The notes below the pieces were generated by a model that saw only the letters and a program-made list of their open reading frames with translations, was not told the origin of the DNA and ran no database searches. 64,000 nucleotides of DNA, taken from assembly GCA_964544605.1 (NCBI GenBank), contig CAZJBX010000002.1, positions 1 through 64,000 on the forward strand, written 5' to 3'. Source of the DNA: JAMIFN01 sp964544605. Its GTDB lineage: Bacteria > Pseudomonadota > Gammaproteobacteria > Burkholderiales > Burkholderiaceae_C. The position numbers were made by a program, and so were the translations under genes. Positions within the stretch are counted from its first letter, which is position 1, and every line of letters begins with the position of its first letter. This document shows positions 41,693 through 50,747 of this stretch, one piece after another.

Positions 41693-43480
41693 TTAGAACA
41701 GACGCTGATCCATGGCCAGCAGGCTGTCAGCGCCGTGGCAGATGCTGCTGGCGAGTGCGGCGCAGCGCGGCAGGATGTGCTGGGCGTAGAAGCTGGCGGT
41801 GTGCTGTTTGGCGGCGGCAAAGTCGGCTTGCTCAGCGGGCAGACTGGCTGCAGCAAGCCAGCTTTGCCCCAGTTGCCAGCCTGAGACCAGATTGCCGGCC
41901 AGCATGAGGTAGGGCACAGAGCCGCCATAGGCAGCGTTGGGGTTGTCAGGCGCAGTTTGGCAGAGGTAGGCCACGCTTTGCTCAAAGGCGGTGCAGGCTT
42001 CTTGCAGGCGCAGGCCGATGCCTTGGGCGTTGGTATCCGCATGGGCTTGCAAGGCGGCGGCGGTGGCTTGAATTTGCTGGGCCAAGCCGAGGGCAAAGGC
42101 GCCTTGGTCGCGCAGGGTTTTGCGGCCCAAGAGATCGTTGGCTTGGATGGCGGTGGTGCCTTCATAGATGGCGAGGATTTTGGCGTCGCGCAGGTGTTGC
42201 GCCGCGCCTGTTTCTTCCATATAGCCCATGCCGCCATGCACTTGTATGCCGAGTTGGGCGACTTCCAGCGCCAGCTCGGTGCTATAGCCTTTGACCAGTG
42301 GCACCAAAAATTCGTACAGGGTTTGGGCTTGCTCGGCGGCATCGCCTGTGCTGTGCTTGGCTAAATCGTGTTGGCCTGCGGCAAAGCTGGCCATGGCGCG
42401 GCTGCCTTGGGTGAGGGCACGCATGGTGAGCAACATGCGGCGCACATCGGGGTGCTCGATGATGGCCACGGCCTCGCGGCTGGAGCCATCGACGGGGCGG
42501 CTTTGGACGCGTTCGCGGGCGTAGGCCACGGCTTGTTGGTAGGCGCGTTCGGCCAGGCCAATGCCCTCAACGCCCACGCCGAAGCGGGCGGCGTTCATCA
42601 TGATGAACATGTATTCAAGGCCACGGTTTTCTTCGCCCACAAGGTAGCCGACTGCGCCGCCTTGGTCGCCAAACTGCAAGACGCAGGTGGGTGAGGCTTT
42701 GATGCCGAGTTTGTGCTCAATGCTGACGCAGTGGACATCGTTGCGCTGGCCCAAGCTGCCATCGCTGTTGGGGATGTATTTGGGCACGATAAAGAGGCTG
42801 ATGCCACGGATGCCCGCAGGGGCATCGGGGGTGCGGGCGAGTACGAGGTGAACGATGTTTTCAGTGAGGTCTTGCTCGCCATAGGTGATGAAGGTTTTGC
42901 TGCCGAAGATTTTGTAGTTGCCGTCGCTTTGGCGCTCGGCGCGGCTGCGGATGAGGGCGAGGTCGGAGCCAGCTTGTGGTTCAGTCAGGTTCATGGTGCC
43001 GGCCCATTGGCCGCTGATGAGTTGTGGCAGGTAACGGGCTTTCAAATCATCGCTGCCAGCCGTGAGCAGGGCTTCAATGGCGCCATCGGTGAGCAGGGCG
43101 ACAAGGGAGAAGCTGAGGTTGCCTGAGCAGAACATTTCGGCGCAGCTCGCGCCTATGGTTTTGGGCAAACCTTGGCCGCCCCATTGCTCAGGGTGTTGCA
43201 GGCCCATCCAGCCGCCTTCGCTGAGGGCTTGGTAGGCGGCTTTGAAGCCCTTGGCGGTGATGACTTGGCCGTCTTTGAAATAGCTGGGGTTTTGGTCGGC
43301 GCTGTGGTTGGTGGGGGCGATGACTTCTTCGCTCAGGCGGGCGCATTCTTGCAGCACGGCGCTGGCGGTGTCGAGGCTGGCCTCGCCTTGGCTGAGGCCA
43401 GGCAGTTGGGCCAGGGCATCGAGCTGGGCCAAGTGCTGCATATTAAAGAGCATGTCTTGTACGGGGGCTTGGTAGTTCAT
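41693..43480 (-). CDS. Acyl-CoA dehydrogenase, DmdC-like long form
   Basis: A 595-residue FAD flavoprotein oxidising acyl-CoA thioesters. Acyl-CoA dehydrogenase core: MNLTEPQAGSDLALIRSRAE and KTFITYGEQDLTENIVH for flavin and substrate binding, MMNAARFGVGVEGIGLAERAYQ, and QLGIQVHGGMGYMEETGAAQHLRDAKI. The extra C-terminal domain and total length match the group that includes 3-methylmercaptopropionyl-CoA dehydrogenase (DmdC), but many members act on ordinary fatty acyl-CoA; the substrate is uncertain. AGGAG supports the ATG. It stands alone, with repeats downstream. Confidence 0.93.
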   Translation of the reverse strand: MNYQAPVQDMLFNMQHLAQLDALAQLPGLSQGEASLDTASAVLQECARLSEEVIAPTNHSADQNPSYFKDGQVITAKGFKAAYQALSEGGWMGLQHPEQWGGQGLPKTIGASCAEMFCSGNLSFSLVALLTDGAIEALLTAGSDDLKARYLPQLISGQWAGTMNLTEPQAGSDLALIRSRAERQSDGNYKIFGSKTFITYGEQDLTENIVHLVLARTPDAPAGIRGISLFIVPKYIPNSDGSLGQRNDVHCVSIEHKLGIKASPTCVLQFGDQGGAVGYLVGEENRGLEYMFIMMNAARFGVGVEGIGLAERAYQQAVAYARERVQSRPVDGSSREAVAIIEHPDVRRMLLTMRALTQGSRAMASFAAGQHDLAKHSTGDAAEQAQTLYEFLVPLVKGYSTELALEVAQLGIQVHGGMGYMEETGAAQHLRDAKILAIYEGTTAIQANDLLGRKTLRDQGAFALGLAQQIQATAAALQAHADTNAQGIGLRLQEACTAFEQSVAYLCQTAPDNPNAAYGGSVPYLMLAGNLVSGWQLGQSWLAAASLPAEQADFAAAKQHTASFYAQHILPRCAALASSICHGADSLLAMDQRLF

Positions 43481-43638
43481 GGGCGGCTCCTATGGGGTTT
43501 GATGGGGAAGAATGGTGCGGTTTTTACGGCACAATGCAAAAAACAATGCGACTGAACGCGAAAAAGAGGAGGGGATGAGGCAAGCAGCGCAAGTGCTTGT
43601 TCTTATCCTGAGATTATGCAGAGCTTGAGGGGCCTTTT

Positions 43639-44601
43639 ATGACCAACACCGAGCAAACTTTGTGCGTATTGAATCCCCATGCGAATTTGGGGCGAGGGGC
43701 TGCTCTGTTTGAGCCCTTACAGGCGGAGTTGGCGGCGCTGGCCCCAGGTCTGCGTTTGGAAATGCCCGATACACCCGCGCAGGGCTTGGCCTTGATTGCG
43801 GCCATGCCGCGAGGCTCCCGCATCATTGTGGCCGGTGGCGATGGCACGGTGCAACAACTGCTGGTGGGCTTGGTCGAGGGCGCTCATGCTTTGGCCTTGT
43901 TGCCTGTGGGTACGGGCAATGATTTGGCGCGGGTCTTGGGGGTTTCTAAGCTCAATTGGCGCACGGCTTTGCGCTTGGCCTTGCAGGGCGAGGCGCAGGG
44001 CATGGATGTGGGGCAGGTGCGTTTTGCCGATGGGCGGCGGCGCTATTTTGCTTCCAGCATGGCTTGTGGTTTTGATGCGGCGGCGGGGGCCAGAATGGCG
44101 CAGATGCCGCGCTTCTTGCCGGGCATATTGCGCTATGGCATGGCCGCTTTACGGCAGATGTTGGCCCTGCATGATTACGGCATACGCTGGCGGCTCAATG
44201 CTGAAGGGCCGTGGTTGCAAGAAAAACTGATGCTGTCCTCTTGCCTGAATACACCCACTTATGCGGGCGGCATGGCCTTGGCCCCACGGGCCGATGTGTG
44301 GGATGGGCGGCTGGATTTGATGCAGTTGCAAAGCACCAATCTATTGCAAACCTTGCTTTTGTTTGTGCGCATGTTGGCCGGTGGCCTGCATGAAGGCAGC
44401 CGCAGGGTATCGCATTGGCGCTGTGAGAGCTTGGAGGTCGCCAGTATTGACGGCCAGCCGCTGCCGCTGTTGCTGGATGGCGAGTGCCTGGATGTGGCTG
44501 TGAGTGCGTGGCGGGTGCTTGTGCAGCCAGCGGGCCTGCAAGTGGTGCCGCGCCCTGTGCGGCCCAAAGGCCATTGGCGCGAGCTGGCTCGCGGCGGTTG
44601 A
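43639..44601 (+). CDS. Lipid/diacylglycerol kinase family protein (DagK/YegS-like)
   Basis: A 320-residue protein of the DAGK catalytic family. Nucleotide-binding GGDGT is at 66-70 and LLPVGTGNDLARVLG at 89-103; LNPHANLGRG near the N-terminus and the C-terminal beta-domain (LDLMQLQ; IDGQPLPLLLDGE) match YegS/DgkB. Members phosphorylate phosphatidylglycerol, diacylglycerol or sphingoid lipids at the inner membrane; the acceptor is not determined. GAGG precedes the ATG. Convergent with the cysB-type gene with 17 bp between. Confidence 0.9.
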   Translation: MTNTEQTLCVLNPHANLGRGAALFEPLQAELAALAPGLRLEMPDTPAQGLALIAAMPRGSRIIVAGGDGTVQQLLVGLVEGAHALALLPVGTGNDLARVLGVSKLNWRTALRLALQGEAQGMDVGQVRFADGRRRYFASSMACGFDAAAGARMAQMPRFLPGILRYGMAALRQMLALHDYGIRWRLNAEGPWLQEKLMLSSCLNTPTYAGGMALAPRADVWDGRLDLMQLQSTNLLQTLLLFVRMLAGGLHEGSRRVSHWRCESLEVASIDGQPLPLLLDGECLDVAVSAWRVLVQPAGLQVVPRPVRPKGHWRELARGG

Positions 44602-44618
44602 GCTGCTTTGTGGCCGCT

Positions 44619-45539
44619 TTAGCTTTTTAAGGCGCGTTCAAAGCTTTCAGGCGTGATTTGGCCGTTGAGCGAATTGGCAAAGCTATAGACGAACTGGCGC
44701 AAAAAGACGCCGCGTTTGACGGCAATGCGGGTGGTGTTGCTGCCAAACAAATGCCCCAGCGGGATGGCGACCATATCGGCGGGGAAGTCGGCGCTGGTGG
44801 CCATTTCCGCCACGATGCCAATGCCGAGGCCGTTTTTCACATAGGTGCGGATGACATCGGAGTCAATCGCTTCGAGCACGATTTGCGGCGTCAGGCCAGC
44901 ATCGGCAAAAGCGCGGTCAATGTGGGTGCGGCCTGTGAAGCTGGGGTGGTAGGTGATGATGGGCTGCTGGGCGAGGTCTTCGAGGCTGATTTTTTTGCGC
45001 GCTGCCAGTGGGTGGCTTTTGAGCATGATGAGTTCATGCTGCCAGTCGTAGCAGGGCAAGGTCAGCAGTTCGGGGTAGTTGGCCAGTGACTCGGTGGCGA
45101 TGCCGATTTCGGCTTGGTCTTCAATCAGCATTTGCGCCACTTGGTCGGGCGTGCCTTGGTGCAGGCGAATGGACAACTGCGGGTAGCTGTGACGCAGGTG
45201 GGCAATGGGCGCAGGCAGCACATAACGCGCTTGCGTGTGGGTGGTGGCGATGCTGAATGTGCCCGTGCCTTGGCGGGCGTGCTCGGCGGCAATGCGCTTG
45301 ATGTTGCTGACTTCGCGCAGCACAGATTCGGCGCATTGCAAAATTTGCTGGCCCGCTGGGGTGATGCTGCGCAGGCGTTTGCCGTGGCGCGAGAAGATGT
45401 CCACCCCCAGCTCGCTTTCTAGCTCCAAAATCGCTTTGGAAACGCCGGGCTGTGAGGTGTGCAGGGCTTTGGCGACCTCGCTCAAATTGAGTTTGCGGCG
45501 GGCGGCCTCTTGGATGTAGCGCAGTTGTTGGATGTTCAT
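44619..45539 (-). CDS. cysB: CysB-type LysR-family regulator
   Basis: A 306-residue LysR-type regulator. N-terminal winged helix (MNIQQLRYIQEAARRKLNLSEVAKALHTSQPGVSKAI) has the CysB/Cbl signature; the effector domain has TTHTQARYVLP and FTGRTHIDRAFADAGL, which match the sulfate- or acetylserine-sensing pocket. CysB activates sulfate uptake and reduction. Its ATG overlaps the cbiX stop (ATGA), so the two are translationally coupled. CysB versus Cbl cannot be decided here. Confidence 0.93.
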   Translation of the reverse strand: MNIQQLRYIQEAARRKLNLSEVAKALHTSQPGVSKAILELESELGVDIFSRHGKRLRSITPAGQQILQCAESVLREVSNIKRIAAEHARQGTGTFSIATTHTQARYVLPAPIAHLRHSYPQLSIRLHQGTPDQVAQMLIEDQAEIGIATESLANYPELLTLPCYDWQHELIMLKSHPLAARKKISLEDLAQQPIITYHPSFTGRTHIDRAFADAGLTPQIVLEAIDSDVIRTYVKNGLGIGIVAEMATSADFPADMVAIPLGHLFGSNTTRIAVKRGVFLRQFVYSFANSLNGQITPESFERALKS

Positions 45540-45931
45540 GGTGGCGGCAGCTCGTGACTAAGGGTTTGAGCAATGAGGCTTTGGAGCTGGGGATTTTCCC
45601 CGAGCAGGGGCAGGATTTCAAATGTGACGGATGGGCTTTGCGTTTGTAGGGCTTTCTGCAGGCGGGGCAAATCTTCTTTGATGTGCTGGCCCGCGCCCAA
45701 GAACAGGGGCGCAATGAGGATGTGCTGTGCGCCTTGGGCGATGAGGCTTTGGGCGCAATCTTCAAGCGAGGGGCCGCAGAGGCTGATGTAGGCCGTGGCC
45801 ACGGTGCAATCGGGGCGCAGGGCTTGCAGTTGGGCGGCAATGGCTTCAAAGGGCTGCCGCCATAGGGTATCACGCGAGCCGTGGGCCAAGAGGATGAGGG
45901 CGCTGGCGCTGCTGGGGGGTGTGCTGGGCAT
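45536..45931 (-). CDS. cbiX: CbiX/SirB-type sirohydrochlorin chelatase
   Basis: A 131-residue short (CbiX-S) chelatase that inserts a divalent metal into sirohydrochlorin. The N-terminal LILLAHGSRD holds the first His ligand (His17); a second conserved region is ILIAPLFLGAGQHIKEDLP. In the setting before a CysB-type regulator it most likely supplies siroheme for sulfite reductase rather than cobalamin. Start at ATG 45931; a TTG two codons upstream is less likely. It follows lptG by 24 bp. Confidence 0.9.
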   Translation of the reverse strand: MPSTPPSSASALILLAHGSRDTLWRQPFEAIAAQLQALRPDCTVATAYISLCGPSLEDCAQSLIAQGAQHILIAPLFLGAGQHIKEDLPRLQKALQTQSPSVTFEILPLLGENPQLQSLIAQTLSHELPPP

Positions 45932-45955
45932 GGGCAAGCTCTGTCAAGCTGAGGT

Positions 45956-47026
45956 TTAGCGGCGCATGACGAGCCAGGTGAACAGGCCCAAGCCGACGCT
46001 GGCAAAGACCATGGCGGGCAGGGCGGCGGCGAACCACGCGGGCCAGTCGCGCAGGCTGCCGATGTGGTTGGAGACATTGTTAAAGAGGTAAAAGCCGATG
46101 CCGATCATCACGCCCATAAAGACATAGCCCGCCGCACTGCCGTTGCGGTGGTGTAGGTAGGCAAAGGGCAGGGCCAGCATGACCATGACGAGGCAGCTCA
46201 AGGGGTAGAGCAGTTTGCGCCACAGGGCAATGTCGTATTGCTGGGCGTTTTGTTCGTTGTGCTGCAAATGCTGACTGTAGCGGTAGAGGTCCAGGGTGCT
46301 CATGCGGCTGGGCTTGAGCATGGCCGTTTGCACCATATCGGCGTTGATGCGGCTGGGCCAAAGCTGCTGGGCATGGTGCTGCACCTGCATGGCTTGGCCG
46401 TGCTCGCTGGGGTAGTGCTGGCTGCTGGCGTTTTGCAACAGCCAACCCGCTTCTGTCAGTTGCGCTTGCGGCGCTTGTATGCGGCTGAGGATGCGGCCTT
46501 GCGGACTCAGGCCAATGATGAGCACGCCATCAAGCACTTGGCCGCGCTCGCGCACGCCCTCAATGTGGACAAAGTATTGGCCTTCCTCTTGTTTGTCGCG
46601 CAGCCAAGCGCCACGGTTGCCCAGCTCGCCCTTGATGTTTTCGGCCCAATGGGTGCTGGCTGGGGCGGCGTAATCGCCCAAGACCCAAGTGACGGCGGTG
46701 AAGATGAGACCAATGCCCAGCAAGGTGGCAAGGGCCGAGGCAGGGCCAAGGCCGCTGGTGCGCATGATGGTGAATTCGGAGCTGAGCGCCAAGCGGCTCA
46801 AAACCAGCACGCAGGCAATGAGGATGCTGATGGGCATGAGGTCGTACAAATGGCTGGGGGCCAGCGCCAGCACATAGCTCAGGGCTTGTGGCAGGCCGTA
46901 ATCGCCCTTGACTGCGCCGAGTTCGTCAATGAGGTCGAAAAAAGCAAACAGCAGCAAAAATGCAGCCGAAACCAAGGCCGTGGCCGAGAGAATTTGCTTG
47001 AGTAAAAAGCGTTGCAAGATGCCCAT
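45956..47026 (-). CDS. lptG: LPS export permease LptG
   Basis: A 356-residue inner-membrane component of the LptB2FG transporter that moves lipopolysaccharide to the outer membrane. Six hydrophobic helices: three N-terminal (from ILSATALVSAAFLLLFAFFDLIDEL), a large periplasmic jellyroll domain (about 110-270), and three C-terminal helices (LLYPLSCLVMVMLALPFAY ... FASVGLGLFTWLVM). The YGLPQALSYVLALAPSHLYDLMP coupling segment is typical. Starts 12 bp after lptF. Confidence 0.95.
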   Translation of the reverse strand: MGILQRFLLKQILSATALVSAAFLLLFAFFDLIDELGAVKGDYGLPQALSYVLALAPSHLYDLMPISILIACVLVLSRLALSSEFTIMRTSGLGPASALATLLGIGLIFTAVTWVLGDYAAPASTHWAENIKGELGNRGAWLRDKQEEGQYFVHIEGVRERGQVLDGVLIIGLSPQGRILSRIQAPQAQLTEAGWLLQNASSQHYPSEHGQAMQVQHHAQQLWPSRINADMVQTAMLKPSRMSTLDLYRYSQHLQHNEQNAQQYDIALWRKLLYPLSCLVMVMLALPFAYLHHRNGSAAGYVFMGVMIGIGFYLFNNVSNHIGSLRDWPAWFAAALPAMVFASVGLGLFTWLVMRR

Positions 47027-47038
47027 ATTGCGCCCTCT

Positions 47039-48136
47039 TTAAGCTTGGCCTTGGGCCGCTGCACGGCGGGTGGCGAACCAGCCGCGCCAACTGCCTTGTT
47101 TGTAGAGCAGGGCGATGAGGCTGGCCGCAAACACGCCGCCATGCAAGAGCAGCAGCCACCAGCCGAAGCCGATTTTGCCGTTGGCAACCCAGTTTTTGCC
47201 GAAGGTGATGAGGTTGTAATACACCGCAAAGCTCATGATGATGAGGAGGTAGTGGCTGCCCTTGCCCGAGCGTTGCGTGTTTTTAATCAGCAGCAGGGTC
47301 AGCAACAAAAAGTTGATGGCGCTGAGCACAATGCCCAAGCGCCAAGACAGCTCGCCACGGCCCTCCGCTGTGGCGGCCAAATGGTGGCTGGGCGTGCTTT
47401 TGATGGGGCGCAGCTTGCGCTCGATATCGGGCGGGCTGAGCACGATGCTGTTGTAGCGCTCAAAGGCGCTGATGTTTTGCCGCCCATCGGCGCTGTTGTG
47501 GTTCACGCTTTGGCCTTGGTTCAATTGCAGCTCGGCGCTACCGTCGGGCAGGCGCTCCACACGCCCACCTTGGGCCACGGTGATGGTTTCGCGTTGGGCT
47601 TTTTTGCCGTAGATGAAGACCAAGCTGCCATCGGCGGCATCTGCGCCTTTTTCAATAAAAAATACGCGGCTGCCTGAGCTATTGCTTTGGAACTCACCGG
47701 GGGCAATGCGGTCGATGTCGCTGCGCTGGGCAAACTGCACGCGCAAATCATCAATCTGGCTATTGGCCCAAGGCCAAACAAAAAGGCTGAGCAAGGCGAT
47801 GGTGAGCAAAATCGGCCACGCAAAAAGCAGGGCGGGGCGCAGAAAAGCGAATAGGCTTTGGCCGCTGGAGAACCAGACCGACATTTCAGCGTCTTGGTAC
47901 CAGCGCACCAAGCAAGAGCTGAAGCTGATGAAAAGGCTGAGGGTGAGGATGGTGGGCGTGAGGCTGAGGGTGAGGTAGCCCATGATGAGAAAGAGGTCTT
48001 GCGGATTGACCTTGCCACGCGTGGTCAGGCCCAGCGTGCGGATGAGCATCATCGTCATGACGATGGACAACAGCACCACCAGCACGGCGGTAAAGCTCTG
48101 CGCCAGTTCGCGGCGGATAGAGGCATAGAATATCAA
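47039..48136 (-). CDS. lptF: LPS export permease LptF
   Basis: A 365-residue partner of LptG with the same topology: N-terminal helices (IRRELAQSFTAVLVVLLSIVMTMMLIRTLG), periplasmic jellyroll with beta-strands, and C-terminal helices. Residues RTLGLTTRGKVNPQDLFLIMGYLTL match the LptF coupling region. The start is a TTG at 48136 (TTGATATTC) with AAAGGAAAA at correct spacing; no ATG is available. It opens a four-gene group lptF-lptG-cbiX-cysB and diverges from pepA with a 67-bp gap. Confidence 0.94.
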   Translation of the reverse strand: MIFYASIRRELAQSFTAVLVVLLSIVMTMMLIRTLGLTTRGKVNPQDLFLIMGYLTLSLTPTILTLSLFISFSSCLVRWYQDAEMSVWFSSGQSLFAFLRPALLFAWPILLTIALLSLFVWPWANSQIDDLRVQFAQRSDIDRIAPGEFQSNSSGSRVFFIEKGADAADGSLVFIYGKKAQRETITVAQGGRVERLPDGSAELQLNQGQSVNHNSADGRQNISAFERYNSIVLSPPDIERKLRPIKSTPSHHLAATAEGRGELSWRLGIVLSAINFLLLTLLLIKNTQRSGKGSHYLLIIMSFAVYYNLITFGKNWVANGKIGFGWWLLLLHGGVFAASLIALLYKQGSWRGWFATRRAAAQGQA

Positions 48137-48170
48137 GACCGTTTTCCTTTACTCATCTTTTTTTGTGAGG

Positions 48171-48201
48171 GTGCGCAGTTGTTCGGGCTGCGCCTTTTTT
48201 T
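48171..48201 (+). terminator. Terminator-like hairpin in the pepA leader
   Basis: A GCGCAG / CTGCGC stem with 9-nt loop followed by T7 ends 2 bp before the pepA ATG. Its place suggests an attenuator or a translation-blocking hairpin; no ribosome-binding site is visible between it and the ATG. Confidence 0.5.
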
Positions 48202-48203
48202 GT

Positions 48204-49664
48204 ATGAAGCACCAACTCCATTCTTTAGCCGATATCGCCCAAGACAGCGCCGCCATCAAAGCCGATGCCTTGATTGTGTGCCTGAGCACCGAGGCCGAGG
48301 CCAGCTTGGGCAGCAAAGCCGCAGCCAAAACGCCGCTGGGCGCGCTGTGCGCGGCGGCCATCAAAGCAGGTGATTTTAAGGCCGAGGACGGTAGCCTGCT
48401 GCGTGCCTTCCAGCCCGCAGGTTTTGCCGCCCGCCATGTGCTGCTGGTGGGCAGCAAAAGCGGCAGCTTGGCCGATGAGAGCGCCGCTGTGCGCAAGGCT
48501 TTGGCGGCAGTGAACAGCAAAAACTTGGGCCGCATTGCCGTGGCGGGCTTGACCCACTGGGGCAGCTTGGTGAGCGAGGCCGTGGCCCAGCTTTATGCCT
48601 ATGACGAGACTTTGGCCAAGAAAAACCCGCGCGCCGAGCAAAGCCTGCATTTTTATGTGCCCAAGGCCGATGCCGCCAGCAAAGCCGCTTTTGCCACAGG
48701 CTTGGCCGTGGCCCAAGGCGTGCAAATGGCGCGGCAGTTGGGCAACCGCCCGGGCAATGTGGCCACGCCCACGCATTTGGCAGAAACGGCGCAGGCCATT
48801 GCCAAGAGCGCCAAGCAAATGACTTGCAAGGTGCTGGAAAAGCGCGATGTGGAAAAGCTGAAGATGGGCGCTTTTCTCTCTGTGGCGGCAGCCTCGACGC
48901 AGCCGCTGAAGTTCATTGAACTGAAATACAGCGGCGCAGCCAGCAAAGATGCGCCTGTGGTGCTGGTGGGCAAGGGCATTACCTTTGACACAGGCGGCAT
49001 CAGCCTCAAGCCCGGCGCAGGCATGGATGAAATGAAGTTCGATATGTGCGGCGCAGCCAGTGTGCTGGGCGTGTTTGCGGCCTTGGCGCAATTGCAGCCC
49101 AAGCTGAATGTGGTGGGCCTGATTCCGACTTGCGAGAACATGCCAGCGGGCAATGCCACCAAGCCCGGCGATGTGGTGACGGCCATGGACGGCACCACGA
49201 TTGAAGTGCTGAACACCGACGCCGAAGGGCGCTTGGTCTTGTGCGATGCCCTGAGCTACGCCAAACGCCACAAGCCCAAGGCTTTGATTGATGTGGCCAC
49301 GCTCACCGGCGCTTGCGTGATTGCGCTGGGCGGCGTGCGCAGCGGCATGTATAGCAATGACGATGCCTTGGCAGCCGCCTTGCAAGAGGCAGGCGAGGCG
49401 GCGCAAGATTTGTGCTGGCGTATGCCTTTGGATGCCGATTACGCCAGTGGCTTGAAAAGCAAATTCGCCGACCTGGGCAATGTGGCAGGCCGCGAGGCAG
49501 GCTCTGTGACAGCGGCCAAGTTTTTGCAGCACTTTGTGGCCGATGATTTGCCCTGGGCCCACTTTGATATTGCGGGCACGGCTTGGCTCTCAGGCGCGAA
49601 GAAGGGCGCCACAGGCCGTCCAGTGGGTTTGCTCTTGCAATATTTGCTGAACCAAGCCGCATGA
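48204..49664 (+). CDS. pepA: Leucyl aminopeptidase (M17)
   Basis: A 486-residue cytosolic aminopeptidase that forms hexamers with two metal ions. Metal-binding and catalytic motifs: VGKGITFDTGGISLKPG (from about 256), KFDMCGAASVLG and NTDAEGRLVL (337-346). In E. coli PepA also binds DNA at the carAB promoter and at cer recombination sites. The start at 48204 lies directly after the leader hairpin. Overlaps holC by 4 bp (ATGA). Divergent from lptF. Confidence 0.96.
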   Translation: MKHQLHSLADIAQDSAAIKADALIVCLSTEAEASLGSKAAAKTPLGALCAAAIKAGDFKAEDGSLLRAFQPAGFAARHVLLVGSKSGSLADESAAVRKALAAVNSKNLGRIAVAGLTHWGSLVSEAVAQLYAYDETLAKKNPRAEQSLHFYVPKADAASKAAFATGLAVAQGVQMARQLGNRPGNVATPTHLAETAQAIAKSAKQMTCKVLEKRDVEKLKMGAFLSVAAASTQPLKFIELKYSGAASKDAPVVLVGKGITFDTGGISLKPGAGMDEMKFDMCGAASVLGVFAALAQLQPKLNVVGLIPTCENMPAGNATKPGDVVTAMDGTTIEVLNTDAEGRLVLCDALSYAKRHKPKALIDVATLTGACVIALGGVRSGMYSNDDALAAALQEAGEAAQDLCWRMPLDADYASGLKSKFADLGNVAGREAGSVTAAKFLQHFVADDLPWAHFDIAGTAWLSGAKKGATGRPVGLLLQYLLNQAA

Positions 49665-50110
49665 CGGAAGTGAGTTTCCATGTGCACATTGCCCATGCGG
49701 TGTCGCACAGCATGGCAGTGTTGCGTAAAGCTTGGCAGCAATACCCCAAGGTGGCGCTGGCAGGGCCGCAGCCCCTGCTGCAAGAGGTGAGCACGGCGCT
49801 GATGGCGCAAAGCCCCAGTGCCTTTGTGCCGCACTGCTGGGCCACGCAGCCCCACGCTGCGCAAGAGGCGGGCTGCTTGGTGCTGTTGCCGCCGCAAGAG
49901 ATGGCCCAGCTCAGCCCCGCCTTTGACTGCCTGCTCACTTGGGGCCAAGGTGCAGAACCCGCCGAGGGCTTTGCCCGCTTTGCCCGTGTGGTGGAGCTGG
50001 TGGGCTGCGACGAGGCCGATTTGGCGCAGGCGCGTTTGCGCTGGCAGTTTTACCAGCACCGGGGTTATCCTTTGACCATGCACAAGCGCCCCAGCGCCCC
50101 GACCCGATAA
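49661..50110 (+). CDS. holC: DNA polymerase III chi subunit
   Basis: A 149-residue clamp-loader accessory subunit that links the polymerase to SSB. N-terminus TEVSFHVHIAHAVSHSMAVLRKA, the hydrophobic CLVLLPP and ARVVELVGCDEADLAQARLRWQFYQHRGY are chi-like. Its ATG overlaps the pepA stop, which fits the widespread pepA-holC order. Downstream neighbour 19 bp away. Confidence 0.92.
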   Translation: MTEVSFHVHIAHAVSHSMAVLRKAWQQYPKVALAGPQPLLQEVSTALMAQSPSAFVPHCWATQPHAAQEAGCLVLLPPQEMAQLSPAFDCLLTWGQGAEPAEGFARFARVVELVGCDEADLAQARLRWQFYQHRGYPLTMHKRPSAPTR

Positions 50111-50129
50111 GAAGAAAGCCCCAGCCACC

Positions 50130-50651
50130 ATGTCCAGCTCTTTGCCCCCAGGCCGCCAGCCCCCCGCCTTTGTGCCCACCTTGACCCGTGTGGTGGATGA
50201 GCTTGCACCGCCCGCTCTGCCGCCTGAAGACTTGGCCTTGCCTGTGCTTGATGAGGTGTTTGATGAGGCATTGGATGGGCTGACGGAAGAAGCGCCTGCG
50301 CCTGCACCCGCTCCAGCCCCCACCGTGGTGCCTGCCGCTTCGCCGCGTGTGCGCGTGCGTATGCCGCAGCCTGAGGCCACGGCAGCAGGTGCTGTGGCCC
50401 CAGCGCCGCCGCCCCAAGCTGGCCCCAGCGCCGCTTTGGTGCAAGAGGGCGCTCGTGCGGCCGAGCAAATTCATGCCCGCTTGCTGCAAAGGGTGGATGT
50501 GATTTTGCAGCGCCGCGTCCGAGAAACCGCCGCCCGCATTGCGCTGGAATACGCCCAAGACCTGCTGGTGGAGCTGCGCCCCGCCATTGAAAAAGCCGTG
50601 CTTGATGCCGTGAACGAGGCTTTGGAGATGGAGCTGCACAGCCGCCGCTAA
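50130..50651 (+). CDS. Hypothetical protein with Pro/Ala-rich centre
   Basis: A 173-residue protein: short N-terminus (LPPGRQPPAFVPTLTRVVDE), a Pro/Ala-rich linker (PAPAPAPAPTVVPAASP) and a C-terminal helix (ALVQEGARAAEQIHARLLQRV...RPAIEKAVLDAVNEALE) that looks coiled-coil. It resembles a DUF2486-like Burkholderiales protein found after holC, from memory of gene order rather than a search. No signal peptide. Function unknown. Confidence 0.75.
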   Translation: MSSSLPPGRQPPAFVPTLTRVVDELAPPALPPEDLALPVLDEVFDEALDGLTEEAPAPAPAPAPTVVPAASPRVRVRMPQPEATAAGAVAPAPPPQAGPSAALVQEGARAAEQIHARLLQRVDVILQRRVRETAARIALEYAQDLLVELRPAIEKAVLDAVNEALEMELHSRR

Positions 50652-50747
50652 GCCGCCTTTGCCAAGGCGGGCCAGCGCCTGCCTGCCCGTTACAATAGCG
50701 GGTTGTTTTTATTTTGATATTGCCCCTCCGCCCAGGGGGTCAGCCCC

